A DNA stretch of 64,000 bases, taken from positions 100,907,538 to 100,971,537 of the forward strand of contig JAPTHN010000003.1 of assembly GCA_026936325.1 (NCBI GenBank), read 5' to 3'. Each line of letters starts with the position of its first letter. Position 1 is the stretch's first letter. The translations under genes were made by a program, and so were the position numbers. The notes under the pieces were generated by a model. The model worked only from the letters and a program-made list of their open reading frames with translations. It was not told where the DNA came from and searched no databases. The stretch is from Platynereis dumerilii. Taxonomy: Eukaryota > Annelida > Polychaeta > Phyllodocida > Nereididae. Positions 11,051 through 23,067 of this stretch are shown here, piece by piece.

Positions 11051-11778
11051 ATTATTGTATGAAAAACTTACAATGTCAAAACACATTTATAGTTGGCTAT
11101 ACATATACAGACAATTAGAGTAGACTCTCTAGTAGAGTCTCTACATTGTTCAATATAATTATAATCAGATCTATTTATCTATATATCGATCTTATGAAGT
11201 GCTGGGGTACAACTAAAAATTATAGCTTGTGCGTAATGTTTTTTTTAAATTCTGCTTACTACATTTGAATTGTATAACAATGTATTTTGAAGAGACAATG
11301 AATATCAATAACTACGTTGCTTGCGCACTGATGCATCTTTAATGTTGTATATTCAGCTCCTGCAGGATCGCTATATATAGATGCAATATTTGCATTATGG
11401 TAATTGCTTTTTTATTCTAATATTTGTTCTCCTAGAATACGTTTGCTGAGGTAAAACTTAAAGTTGTTGGCATATACCTGTTTTTAAATTTTTTGGCATA
11501 TACCTTTTTTTCACATTTGGAAGCAGGCAGCAGATTGATGAATCACGAGGCATTTTATCTCAGGCATTACTCAAACATATACTTTGTCAGCTGTTTTTAT
11601 TGAGAAGTCTCTGAGACATCCCTTGAACCACTCACATTATGTATTAGAGTCTCAGCCTTAGTTTGGCATCTAATTTCGTGCTGAGATTGCTGGGGATTTT
11701 GACTGTGATTATCCTAGCACAATTACTTACGTCTGCAAAAAGGTTGAAAACAACAAAGTCTATAGAAAAGAAAATTTC
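11051..11778. other. Unit A-B linker, no gene seen
   Basis: AT-rich linker. A short tandem repeat of GGCATATACCT flanked by T-runs lies at about 11,470-11,515. Shares TTGAACCACTCACAT-like words with B-C linkers. Confidence 0.45.
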
Positions 11779-11789
11779 AGCATGCAGCA

Positions 11790-12155
11790 ATAAATATATT
11801 CCAACCACACAGCAATATGCTATCTCTCATTTGTATTTGATAAAATCAGATTATCTGGAAAGTTCAATACATCATCGGCAACCACATAGAAGTTTATTTT
11901 TGGAAGTTTCCAAAGCTTCATAGACAACAACATTATCCCACACATTGCAGAAAATGACATTAATCTCAATAACATGACATTGTCTGCCCCCGAAATAACT
12001 TTTTTTCTTAATCTCTGTAGAACAAAAGCAAACAAAGTGAAACGATCCATCATGTGAATTATGAAAGAGACATCACATCAGAAGAATAATGGCAGGAAGT
12101 TTGCTCAGTTAGCATATGCCATGTCTCCCTTTCATTTGCATGATGGTGCTTTTTT
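11790..12155 (+). repeat. Block L, unit B
   Basis: Close to the unit A copy, with AAATGACATTAATCTCAATA at about 11,951 and a CATTTGCATGATG word near 12,132. Confidence 0.75.
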
Positions 12156-12589
12156 TCTAAACTGTTCGTAAACCAACAGAATCGCTTAAAGGCATCTGCC
12201 TGATACTGCCTCCTAGTTACATGGTTGCATGTTAGCTCTACTATTAGTCTTTTGTCTGATAGAAGCTTTGTCTACAAGAAACCAAGATTCAGCTTCAGCT
12301 TGCATATTCCTTTTATGTACAATGGTTTCATGCTTATTATGATATGTTGGTTCTTTCGTCTAATACACATGCTGGCATAACTGTAAGTACAGACAGTTAG
12401 TGTTCAGTTACAAGAGTCATATTATGTTTGACCTTCGCACTCCATCTACATATGCATAGTATATTTCTGTTTCGGTATTGGACTATTGGTCTTTTAGCCA
12501 AAGCTGCTGTTGATACTGCTGCATGTTATTCACTGGAAATATTGAGTCATATGAGCTGCTGACTGTGTGCTTTAATGGCTCAAAAAAGA

Positions 12590-13075
12590 TCGGCTGCTGA
12601 TATGATTAGGGGAGGCGTTAAGCTGGGAATATCGGAGTGAACATTGAATCATTCAGGTGTAAAACCACAGGAGATAACGGCAACACATTTTCCTGACACT
12701 GGTCACAGTGATTAGTCCCTCAAGGGACACAGTTTTGGCACAGTATGTTGGGTGTTTATCCCTTGTGCACAGAGCTCGCATAAAGCTCGTGTGGGATTCA
12801 GAGAACTAGTCTCCGGTGTACAGTTACGTTAGAATGCTCTCTTTTATGCTACAGTCCTGTATGTCATTTAAGATAGTTCGCATGCATTGGGTTTGCAATT
12901 CTCTTGGAAGCAGCTTGGAATTTCTGCTTAATGGCACGGGCACGACACTACTGAATTGAGCAATGTAGGCTGAATGAGTCCTGGTTTGCATTAAGCAATC
13001 AAAGGGCCTATACACTGTTTCAGTCCGGTACCATTCTGTGTTGTTTGCTACCTCCTGCCATAGAGGAAAAATGTG
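12590..13075 (+). repeat. Blocks X1 and P, unit B
   Basis: The X1 palindrome is GTCCCT-CA-AGGGAC at 12,715-12,728, the longest of the left units. The P part holds a 95-codon minus frame (12,824-13,111) with RPFDCLMQTRTHSA. The same frame is open in C up to the SRNSKLLP stretch but closed in A and D. Confidence 0.7.
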
Positions 13076-13977
13076 TGTAACTTTAGCAGTCATTTGTGGA
13101 AAACGCTTCAAGTTATATTCTATAGCTTAGACAACACTGATTTATTAAGCATCATTACTTACATGTATCAGTATCGAATATGTGGAAAAAAATCTTGTTG
13201 TGTGACTATTAGCCCAATGAAACCTGATGCGCAATGTAGTGGTAAAAATCCGACTAATCTGGAAAGGAGAAGAGACAATGATCTATTAATAATTTCGTTC
13301 CATCAATACAATAAGTGTCATAGCAAGCAATGGACAATGTGTTGTTCAGCAGAAAATATTGATGATGATGTTCCTGATTAAAATGTGAATCAATTTACAG
13401 TCTGTGTTTCTCAGAAACTCACACAAGTCTGATGAACACTCTTATGCTTCAGACAGAAGTTAATTAAAAAAAGACTTGAAATCTGGATTATTGCATTTTT
13501 AATCTAAAGGATATAGTGCAGGGAAAAAAAATTGTTCATGTAATGTAATGTTAAAAACAATGCGGCATACATTTATGGATAATAATGAAGCTGGAGCATC
13601 TGTTGTTGTGCCATACATGTAGAGCAAAGCACATGAAGATCTGTGCATAGGCGTTTCTTAGAGTTGGTAAACCACAACAGAACAAGTTCTTACTAAAGCA
13701 GAACATTAAAGTAATGTCTGAGACATGACTCCACAGCAGACATGTCAAATCCTACTATCAAAATTCAAAAATAGCTGACAGAATAAATCCTCAAATCATG
13801 CCTGGAATGGAATGTCTGAGGCTTTTGATGTTTCTCAGGAATTCCTCTCCTTTCTGCTTCTAAGTGATTTTGGCAAATGGGAAATCTTGAAGTGAGGATA
13901 TTGTACCCTGAATTGATAACGAAACAAGTATTATCTGGAGAATTTTGACATGGAACCATGGCTGATGGCAACCATAA

Positions 13978-14345
13978 CAGTGCAGACAATTCGCGTCTCA
14001 ACATGCTTGTAATGTCAATCGTTTTTAGGCAAGCTAACATATTCTCTCTGCACTTAGCAAGCATCATTCTCATCTAACATACGTTCCAGATTCACTGTTG
14101 TCTAGCATGTTTCAGAGTAGTGATATGATGGCGTTGGACTTTTATTCCATCCTATATTCCACACTAATGTGTCATATTTGAGGCAAATCTCACAGATGAC
14201 TCAATAGCTCTCACAACTAATCCTTGAATCGTGTCTGAAATGGGAAGCTGCAGGATCAGCGTCGTCCTTTGGAGTTTGCTTTCCATTTCCTGTCACTTGG
14301 CGATTTTTGGAAAATGGGATACCAGTGACAGGTAATCATGATGAA
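13978..14345 (+). repeat. Block N, unit B
   Basis: Begins CAGACAATTCGCGTCTCAAC like unit A and ends near CAGGTAATCATGATG. Confidence 0.7.
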
Positions 14346-14370
14346 GGCATTTGGTCTATGGCAGATATAG

Positions 14371-14468
14371 CTATGATAGATAGATAGATGAATAGACAGA
14401 TAAACTTCATTTCATGAGGGTAAATCCTACTAAGTATAAATACTTATTTACAATACAAACACAATTCA
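14371..14468 (-). repeat. Probable retroposon 3' end with (GATA)n
   Basis: A private insertion of about 100 bp. Read on the minus strand it runs AT-rich sequence, then CATGAAATGAAGTTTATCTG and a (TATC)n-like tail, the layout of a LINE or SINE 3' end with a short tandem tail. No target duplication was established. Confidence 0.4.
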
Positions 14469-15109
14469 ATTTATGCATTTGGGATAGAGGGAATAGCACT
14501 GAAAAATTGAGGTTTGTGAAATTTGGTAGCTAAATAACACCAAGCATATGTATAAAGGTAGGAGAAGATCTAGATTTTTTGAAAGGGAAGGAGGACTGGC
14601 ATTTATCTAAGAAAAGGCACACCTCATGTGCCTGTCCCACCTTTCAACATTGGATCTACCTGTGAGAGTAGAATGCAGTTTCGCCTACACAGCGGCCATA
14701 GTATACTGACCACAATTAATTTGATTTCTTTCACTGTATTCGAAAATAAGGCACCTTTTAAAAGGTAATTCATCAAATTTTATGTCATTCTCTTGATTTC
14801 TTAAAGGACATGCACCTTTGAAAATGACACCACTAACTCAGCATGATTCAACTTTGTGCATTTAAGAAAATTGAAATTCAGTACATTCAAGCAGGAAGGA
14901 ATTGCATGGCCCAATTAATTTGACAGGCATTTGGAAAAAAAAGATGAACGCATAGCCTCATGCAGAGCAGACCTTATGGTGAAGATACATGCAGCCTGAA
15001 GGTCAAAATCAATACACATCAGAAAGTAATTTATTGGTGAATCTTAACGAATCCAAGCTTGACTTTGTTTGGTCAGACATTAATCATTTATGGATTGTTC
15101 CTTGAATAG
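14469..15109. other. Inter-block DNA, no gene seen
   Basis: Aligns with A 4480-5130, including GGCACACCTCATGTGCC (about 14,618) and GCAGAGCAGACCTTATGGTG (about 14,960). The latter is a second uninterrupted counterpart of the hAT-like insertion site in D. Confidence 0.5.
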
Positions 15110-15650
15110 CAATAGTAAGAGTAATTTATTTTTCAACATCAATATTTCATTTTAGTACATTGGACATTATAATTTTATAGTACATGAGATGTTTTTGGGT
15201 GCCCATAGAAACTATGCAGTTTGTAAGTTGGACACCCTTGAGCGAAATGAAATGGAATGAGATGGATGATCTGTGATATCTACTATTTGAATGATAATAA
15301 ATATTTAATTCATTAAATTATGTTATATGCTCCAACAAGAAAGGGTAAAGTTCAATTAATACAATTTTAAAAATTAATCAATAATTTATATAAAAAACAA
15401 TTATAAATCTATAGATCTAGTACAACTGTGGTTGTTAAATGAATTATTCTATGACAAGCATTTAAAAACCTACAGATCATTATCATTTAACAAAATTTAT
15501 GAATAGGATAATGAAAGACTTACACACACACAAAATTAATTGAAAAATTAAAATATTTAACGTTATGTGAATCATGTGACAATAAAATCAAGATCATACA
15601 CACAATATTTTTTAAAAATATAATAAGGGAATTCTTAATTGATGGGAAGG
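15110..15650 (-). mobile_element. Private AT-rich insertion, perhaps a retroposon 3' fragment
   Basis: About 540 bp found only in B; A and D join CCTTG(A/C)ATAG almost directly to the sequence beyond it. On the minus strand the end reads GATGTTGAAAAATAAATTAC, which could be a LINE 3' terminus, but no family or target duplication was recognised. Confidence 0.35.
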
Positions 15651-15759
15651 GGGACCAACCAAGGAAGGCCATTAAAAGCAGAGAGATTTTATTAGGTTCT
15701 CTAACTGACCTTTCAAGACCTGGCACAGACGTGTAAAGCTGCAATAACAGGCTGTGAGA

Positions 15760-16460
15760 AAGGAATCGATACTGTGTGAAATTACAGCTAATAAAAGAGA
15801 CGAATTGTTGGGGTTCAGCCTACTTCTCGTAATCTCAAGAGAGACACAGTATGTCAAGATAATCCCACGAGGGTGCACATCAACCGCACATCAAACCATT
15901 CATCAGACCCAGAAAACATGGGTCTATTCAGATCGCACATCTCTCAAGAACCTTTCACTGTTCTTATGAAGGATCTCGACTATTTCCCTTTGTTTGAATT
16001 TTTTAACTTGACCAACTATAGTTATTTCCAAACAAAGAGCAAGTGAGCTGTAGTTGTAGGGGGGGGGGGGATCATCACCGCTGTAGTTGTATGATTGGGG
16101 GGGGGGATCATCACCCTTTGAATATAATGATTCAGTGAACTTTATTGCCAAAAATAAGGTACACTGAAAGATAATAGAATTTAAAAAGTCATCTCAATCA
16201 TTCTAAATTCGACAATTCACTCCATTTAAAATCCATTTGCATTGTGAATCTTGAGCGTTCATCTTTATGGAGTAGGACACTTGTAAAACACATTAAGCTT
16301 CGCAACAGGATTTCCACAATCAATTAGGCACCTACTCAAACAGCGAATGTTGAGTATCATTCAGATGCACGGATCTAAAGTGGGCTTGCCTCCTGCAGTT
16401 TCAAAGGACCCACTGCTGTGCTTCAATGAACTTCAGATATCTGAATTACCAAGTACCTCT
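15760..16460 (+). repeat. Blocks Q and S, unit B
   Basis: S (16,195-16,460) matches the other copies closely but reads TTAGGCACCTAC, so the TAGGCGCCTA palindrome is lost here. A small tandem repeat, CTGTAGTTGTA-G(n)-ATCATCACC, lies at about 16,049-16,118. Confidence 0.75.
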
Positions 16461-16687
16461 TTCGCTAGCAGCCATTCAAATATGGACTGGTAGAGATTTA
16501 TTTACTGCACATCAAAAAACCCTTAACTATGGTATTATTTGTCAAGAAGAGTAAAGTTGTTGGATGATATCATAAATGAAGGAAGCATAGCATGTATTGC
16601 CTTAATGTATCTTCTGGAAATGCAACAAGGACGCAAACAATCATTTGTCCATTGCAAGGATCCTTGGTCCAGATGACACTTGATGGT

Positions 16688-16754
16688 TGACCTTACCCAC
16701 AATGGTTGACCTTGTCCTTCACAACTGAACTTGCCTTTTGTGAGAGACCCTTCC
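16688..16754 (+). repeat. 19 bp-periodic TGACCTTG array, unit B
   Basis: Words TGACCTTACC, TGACCTTGTC, TGAACTTGCC and AGACCCTTCC start at 16,688, 16,707, 16,726 and 16,745, exactly 19 bp apart. TGACCTTG is the reverse of CAAGGTCA, the extended half-site of SF-1/ERR-type nuclear receptors. Binding is inference only. Confidence 0.65.
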
Positions 16755-16840
16755 CTGCAGCTATCTGGCATTGCCCAGGAAATAGCATAGTCCCCTCATT
16801 TCCTTACAATTGAGAAATTTCCTCGAGCTAACTACTAGTT

Positions 16841-18520
16841 GTGATAATTGTATTCACATTTTTACATAATTGGCAGAAAGGAAGAAAACCACAAAAACTC
16901 TGCAGATGCCTTCAATCTACAATCTACTTAGTCAGTTCCAAATCGGCTTACATAATGCACACTTTGATGTTTGTATATTTTAGCTTTCTCAGGAAACACG
17001 CTCTCCGAAAACTTTCCACAATGCTACGAAGCTCGTTGGATGGAAGGTGGCAGATCGCCCTTTTTTTTAATGACGACCCAATGTAATTAGTCTGACACAA
17101 TTATTTGGCATATTGTACAACTAAGAAGTTTTAGTAGGTATGATCTTGACATGTTGAGTTTTTAGGCTATGTCCTAGATAATCCTAAGAATACATGTACA
17201 ACTTGTCATATAGATCTGTGTCACTTTGTGTCAGAACAGGCTTGAGTTCAGTCTCTCCATATCTCTGGAGTCACAGTCCAGATTGGGATTTCCTACACTT
17301 ATGACTAGCCCATCTAAATGGCCATGCGGGAAACCCATTGTCAGAACTCGGTACTGTCATGGGATTGACACCCATTGTCAATGGCATTCAGTTCTTTTCA
17401 AATGTACGATGGATTACCAAGAAGATCAATTTGTCCTTTAATTACCTTATAACTTCCCCTTGGCAGATTTCTCAATCATTGATAGATTATAGATATGCAG
17501 CACGCAAAATCAAATAGCTGATGAAGCTGCAACTTCCACCAACATAACAGCTCTTTGGATATCCAATATGGGCATAGGTACCATATTACCAAAAGACCCA
17601 ATATGATATTTGGCTGACAGGCTTCTTGCTAGTGCTGCAAATTGAATGTCTGTCAAGGAAAATGTTCCATAAAACATCTGACAAAATAGATCCTTGAGTC
17701 ATGCATGGAAGTGAAATCTCCACGATAATGATGATGCCCAAGAATTTGTATCTCAATTGTAACGTGCAAAACTGGAAAAGCAGTGGGACTGATTGCAATG
17801 CCAAGAATTATCAGGATGACCTGATTGAGATAATTTGTGCTCAGGACTCGCAAAGATAAATATGCAGTTGAGCATCTACGCAAAACAAGTAGTCATAAGA
17901 TCACCCATAAAATGTTTCTTTACCTAATATATCCAGTCATCTCGTCTGCGCTGCCTCGATAAGAGAAATAATGAGGAGTTTTTATCTACAGTTGTGCAGA
18001 TTACCGACTGGGAGTTCCGGGAAATTCCAGTACACAAACTCTGCACATTTTCTATCAACTTATAATACTCAATTGATTAGCTGACTTTGTCAATTTTGCC
18101 AAGGGGGCTATCTTTGTTCTGCCCGTCATACATCGAAAAAGATGTCTGAGTAGTGAGAATCGCATTATGAACTTACATTAGATTTAATGTTCCTGTCTTG
18201 CAACAAGGTAATTTATGATGCGCAAGATGTATTTGCGTCATTTGATATTAGCCTAACGCCGATGTATACATTTCTTGCAGTGATGTCATAGTGCAACTCG
18301 CGCATAACACAATGTAAAAATTAAGCCATCTACATATTTTATAACTATAAGATAGACCAAGACCTGTTAGCTGTAGATATTCCCTCACATTTTTGATTAA
18401 GGAATAAGGCTATTTTTAAGATAAGATGTCATTATTTCCCTTCTCTATGACTAATGTGTTCCACAACCATAAATCAAAATATACGCTCCCTTTTTTGTCT
18501 TAATTAAAAAAAGTTCAGGC
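16841..18520. other. Diverged part of unit B, no gene seen
   Basis: Only weak block homology to C 26,520-27,100, such as a GCGCATAACAC word at about 18,300. Open frames of 60-81 codons here are not shared with other units. Confidence 0.4.
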
Positions 18521-18534
18521 CTTTTACATGCAGA

Positions 18535-18985
18535 ATTTTTTAAAAGCTGCTGGGAAATCTGTGGTAAAAGCATATTTCGTCTTCTGTCTGTCAGAAGTAA
18601 TTTTGCCTTTTCTGATTTTGTCTTTCTCTTCCTGGCTAACATTTTACTAAACACACTGGAGCCTCATTCATCTTTCGCCAGACAGTTTATAGCTCTGTGA
18701 TTCACTAAGTTTGTCCCACCAGACATCTCAAATGTTTTCTGATGAAACTCCTGCTCCACGCTGTAGATTTATTCAGGCTCAGAACAACCAAATGTGGGAA
18801 AGTAATTTCTCCTTCACTTGGCAGGTCCAGTATTTGTCTAAACTCTTCCTTTGCAGACATCAGCTTCCCAAACATTGACTTTTCCCAGCACACTGTCCGA
18901 AGCAGTTCTGCCAGCTTTCGATCTGGCAGCTTACTGATCCAGCAGCTTACTGACACTGTCCTCTCCTCTGCTATGTCACATGTTT
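18535..18985 (-). pseudogene. Block Y1, unit B; possible decayed exon
   Basis: The first minus frame (18,705-18,956) is intact with CWEKSMFGKLMSAKEEFRQ and LPSEGEITFPHLVVLS. The second minus frame (HQKTFEMSGGTN, then AINCLAKDE) is interrupted by a stop before SSVFSKMLA. Most differences from unit A in the first frame change the amino acid, which argues against strong protein constraint today. Confidence 0.35.
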
Positions 18986-19374
18986 GTGACCGAAGTTCAG
19001 GGTCAGTCTCTGTAAATTATAGTTTGAATGATGTTGCAGCTTCTAAAAATTGATGAGTGGATTTATTTTTTTTTAAACACAAAGAAACATACACAGCAAT
19101 CCATGCATCACCAAATCGATGACATAAGACTGCAACATGTGTCATTCTACAAAATATAGGGGAAATTGTCTCAAGAAGGACTTCATCCCTCATGAAGAAA
19201 TGCATTACCACAGAATGAAGGGAGGTGGTCTATATAAGCATGAAAAATGAATTGAAGGTTGATCAAATGCAATATTGTAAGCATATACAGGATTAAACTT
19301 CATCAACACTATCTGGTCCTAGGATGAACATTTTTATTGCCGAGATAAAAAAAAAAAGCTATTCTCTCCATCGA

Positions 19375-19520
19375 AGTTATGCCAGATAGTTTTATTTCAA
19401 ACGCAGTCTGCAGCAGGGCAAGGCTTTTTCCTTAATGAAACCAGACTGAAACCTGACACATTCCTTATTGCTGCCATCAATCATTCTCTACAAAGATGCT
19501 TGTGTCACTTAAGTTTGTCA
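19375..19520 (+). repeat. Block Z, unit B
   Basis: Contains GCAGTCTGCAGCAGGGCAAG and ACTGAAACCTGACACATTCC. It sits right after an A-run (about 19,349-19,359) that marks the deleted V-W segment. Confidence 0.65.
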
Positions 19521-20462
19521 TCATTGATTACAAAATTGACTATGTCAAAACAAGTACAGCTGGCTATACAGAAAATTTGAGTAAAGTCTGTCGGCATTGT
19601 TCAACATATAATAAGCTATGAGGTGTTTTAATTCAGCTTATTTGGCAGGCATACATTTGCATTGAATGACAATTATTTCAAGTGACAATGAAAATCAGTA
19701 ACTGCGCCAGTTGCAGACTGATTCATCTTTAATAATGTTTATTCAGCTCCTGGGATGGCAATACAACATTTGCATAACGATATTAGTTTTGTTGTTTTAA
19801 TATTTGTACACTTAGAATATATTTGTTTTGTCAACACTTACATTTGTGGCATATGATTGTTTTTCAATTTTGGAAACAGGCATTAAATTAATCAATCTGG
19901 AGGCCTCCTAATTCAGGCGTTACTCAAGGATAAACTTTTTCAGCTGTTTTTATTGAGCCATCCCTGAGACATCCCTCGAATCTCTTACATCTGTATTATA
20001 GTATCTGCCTCATTTTGCCTTCTAATTTTGTTTAGAGATTGCTGTTAATTTGACTTTTCTTTTTCACAAATACCTGAAATCACTGAGCTGAGTTTTGTGC
20101 ACACAACATACTAACAGCAACTACATATTGAGCCTTTATTAAATTAAAGATTTTTTTATATTAAATCACAACATGGACTGCGTTTATTCGGCATTACTTT
20201 AAATTTAGAAACATAACACTTCAATATTAACTTGAGTAGTTTGTCAATGATCAAAATGTCTTTGGTTTTGTTACCTCATTGAATAAACTAAAGTTTTACA
20301 AATCCTACTATGATTCCTCCTGAATTCCAGTAATCAGAGGTGCTTCTACTTCAGACACTAATATCGTGTCGCATAGATTTGTTATGAATCACTTTTAATC
20401 CATGGTACTTGAAGACTGCAAAAGGTTGAAAAAAACAAAGTAAGCCTTAAGAAAAAAAATTA
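19521..20462. other. Unit B-C linker, no gene seen
   Basis: AT-rich. Aligns with A 11,050-11,770 and C 30,000-30,700 in short patches such as TTCAGCTGTTTTTATTGAG. Confidence 0.45.
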
Positions 20463-20474
20463 GTGTGTAGCAAC

Positions 20475-20845
20475 AAACATATTCCACCCACAAAGCAATA
20501 AGCAATCTGTCATCCGTCTGGGGCAAAATCTAATTATCTGAAAAGTTCAATACATCGCCAGCAACTATACATTTAAGTCTATATTTGGAAATATCAAAAG
20601 CTTCAGAAACAACAACATTATCCCAAACATTGTAGAAAATTACATTAATCTTAATAACATGACATTGTCTCTTCATAAAATAACTTGTTTCTTAATCTCT
20701 GTAGAACAAAAGCTAACAAAATGAAACGATCCATCATGTGAATTATGAAAGAGATACCACATCAGAAGTGTAATGGCAAGCAGTTTGCTCTTTTTGTTAG
20801 TGTATGCCATGTCTCCCTGTCATTTGCATGATGAGGTTGCTTCTG
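20475..20845 (+). repeat. Block L, unit C
   Basis: Contains CATATTCCACCCACAAAGCA and, in L2, AGATACCACATCAGAAGTG; ends near CATTTGCATGATGAGG. Confidence 0.75.
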
Positions 20846-21359
20846 AATTTTTTTCTACACTTTCTGTATGTTCGTAAACCAACAGAATCGCTTAAAGGCA
20901 TCTGCCAGATGCTACCTCCTAGTTACATGGTTGCATGTTGGCCCTACTATTAGTCTTTTGTCTGATGGAACTCTAAAGTGTGTGCCTTATGTCTATAAAA
21001 AACCAAGAGTCTGCTTCAGCTTGAATATTTCTTTTATGTACATGGTTTCATGCTAGTTATGCTCAGTTCTTTCGTCTAATAGAGCTCTAATTGTCTGAAC
21101 ATGCTTTTTCTTTTATACTGTTACTAACAGCATTCCAGCTAAATAACACATATTGGCTTGGTTGTATCTATATATATCCCTTTGTTTTTATTTAAAAAGT
21201 GTCTATTGTGTATTTATTATTTTTTTTACTCCATATCTGCATATTTCGGTTTCAATATTGGTCTTTGCGCAACTGCTGGTGTTTATGCTGCTGCTTGTTA
21301 TTAGCTGGAAATATTGAGTCATACCAGTTGCTGACTCTGTGCTTTTATGGCTCAACAAA

Positions 21360-21816
21360 AGATTGGCTGCAGATAAGAGTAGAAGAGGCATTAAGCTGGA
21401 AATATCGGGGTGAAAATTGAATCATCCAGGTGTGAAACCACATGAGATAACGGCAACACAATGTCCCTCACACTGCTCACAGTGAATAGTCCCCCTAGGG
21501 ACACAGTATGTCGGGTGTTTATTCCTTATGCACGGAGCTCACATCAACGTCATGTGGGATTAAAGATACAGTGCTTCAGAGAAATAGTCTCCTGTGCAAA
21601 GTTACGTTAGAATGCCCTCTTTTATGCTACAGTCCTGTGTGTCATTTTAGATAGGGCTCATGCATTGGGTCTTCAATTTTCATGGAAGCAGCTTAGAATT
21701 TCTGCTTAATGGCACAGGCACTACACTACTGAATTGAGCAAGGCGGGCTGAATGAGTCCCGGTTTGCATTAAACTATCAAAGGGTCTACACACTGTCTCA
21801 CTGCCAGTGCCATTAA
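21360..21816 (+). repeat. Blocks X1 and P (left part), unit C
   Basis: The X1 palindrome is GTCCC-CCTA-GGGAC (21,489-21,502). P is interrupted at 21,816 by the Harbinger insertion and resumes at 23,068. Confidence 0.7.
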
Positions 21817-23067
21817 GGCCCGTTTTCACCAACATGGTATTAAGAGTTATGCCAGGTCTTAGCTTAGATCTGGTCTGGCTAAGCCAATCACTCAAGCGGA
21901 GCAGGATCAAGGAACGTTTACTGAGTGAAAGTCTGCACATAGTATTTAAACAACTCAACTGCTACAAACACAATTAATCTCTGAAGTTCCCAAACATGGC
22001 CACATGACAAGGTAAGAGAAAAAGAGGGGTGGGCTTGGAAATTTATAAAAAAGAAATTTTATTAGTTGTCTGTCCAGTGTTGCTGACAGAAATGCATTTT
22101 TCTTCAGCCCCCTCCCCTCAAACAATAAATTAATACAAATCAGCTGGTCATGCATTTTTGCACAATGAAACTACAATAATGGATGAATACCTTTGAATAT
22201 CTAATGATAAGGGTCCTCAAAATCTGATGTACCCAGAATGGTTGACGTGCCTGCGATTTTTTGCTACCGGCAGTTACCAACAAGTCGCTGGTGACTTGAG
22301 TGGTATTAGTGTCGCCTCAGTTTCAAGGATTGTGAAGCGTGTTAGTCATGCAATGGCTTCATTAAAACCCATATATGTACGTATGCCCAGTGGACCAGTC
22401 ACACGGAGGCTAAATTGGAATTTTACGAAATCGCCCGATTTGCGGGGGGGTTATAGGATGCATAGATTGCACCCACGTCCGAATTTCCTGCCCTTCAAAA
22501 GTACACCTGTGCGAAGACCAACAACAAGTGCAGAGGTTTTGTAAAACTCAGCACAGAAGAATTGCCTCTATTTGGTGTCATGACTATCATAGGCAAATGC
22601 AATAAAAACATAGTTTCATACATGAAATACTTTTAAATCATGTGCGTAATGCTGTATGGCCAGTATATTTGCAACAGTTACTTCAACAAATATATTTTCT
22701 AGGTAAGTGTGTGTTCTTGGTTTGCAAACTTTATATCTCATGATGTGACATATCTTTCTTGAAAAAATCTTTGGTGACTGTTAAATTAGAGAAACATGCG
22801 AATATAACAGACAAAGGCCTATAATACTGATTTGTCACGCCATCTCATAAGAAACATATGTTCTGTTTTCATTGGCCTAATGACTTTTTGACACCAAATC
22901 AGTTTGAGATGGCTGATCCTTGAGTTTGGTGACAATGTGTATGATTCACTGAACCTTGACAGGTTTACATGCTTAGCACACTCTTGGTGAAATGGACTTA
23001 GTTATACCAGGTTTAAAGGAGTTAACACCAGGCTTAACTCTTAATACCATGTTGGTGAAAACGGGCC
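21817..23067 (+). mobile_element. PIF/Harbinger DNA transposon, deleted copy
   Basis: A 1251 bp element with inverted ends of about 37-50 bp. Both ends read GGCCCGTTTTCACCAACATG inward and continue GTATTAAGAGTTA. It is flanked by TAA on both sides (21,814-21,816 and 23,068-23,070), the 3 bp TWA duplication of this superfamily. Unit D at about 31,990 reads CCATTAAGTGTTTACT without the element and is a clean empty site. A transposase remnant lies inside. The near identity of the two ends suggests a fairly recent insertion. Confidence 0.93.
22227..22620 (+). pseudogene. HARBI1-like Harbinger transposase fragment
   Basis: The frame from 22,227 reads RFFATGSYQQVAGDLSGIS and then SVSRIVKRVSHAMASL, the helix-rich region before the DDE domain in HARBI1-type nucleases. 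After about 22,410 the match moves to another frame: FYEIARFAG, then IGCIDCTHVRISCPSK. That carries the first catalytic Asp of the family's GCIDGTH motif, with Gly replaced by Cys. The rest of the DDE nuclease is missing, so the element cannot encode an active enzyme. Normal family length is about 350 residues; about 125 are traceable here. Confidence 0.88.

Larger units (their letters stand above)
1..11778 (+). repeat. Paralogous unit A (left edge cut by window)
   Basis: This is the first of four long units with the same block order. From left to right it holds L (25-390), X1-P (839-1290), N (4060-4430), Q-S (5270-5920), CNE (6145-6360), Y1 (7960-8440), V (8820-9180), Y2 (9300-9660), W (10285-10510) and Z (10905-11050). 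It carries the most insertions: a MITE, a foldback, a TIR element and a GGGTTTAACCC-rich element. The right boundary is set where block L starts again and is arbitrary to a few hundred bases. No host gene was recognised. Confidence 0.8.
11779..20462 (+). repeat. Paralogous unit B
   Basis: About 8.7 kb. Block order is L, X1-P, N, Q-S, 19 bp array, Y1, Z. Compared with C it lacks about 0.7 kb (C 25,265-25,985, with block 3 and CNE) and about 1.9 kb (C 27,975-29,845, with V, Y2 and W). It has two private AT-rich insertions (about 14,371 and 15,110). Confidence 0.8.

Noticed and set aside
16049-16118. G-runs as possible assembly artefacts
   Set aside because: They lie in a genuine short tandem repeat (CTGTAGTTGTA and ATCATCACC repeated around them); only the exact run length is uncertain.
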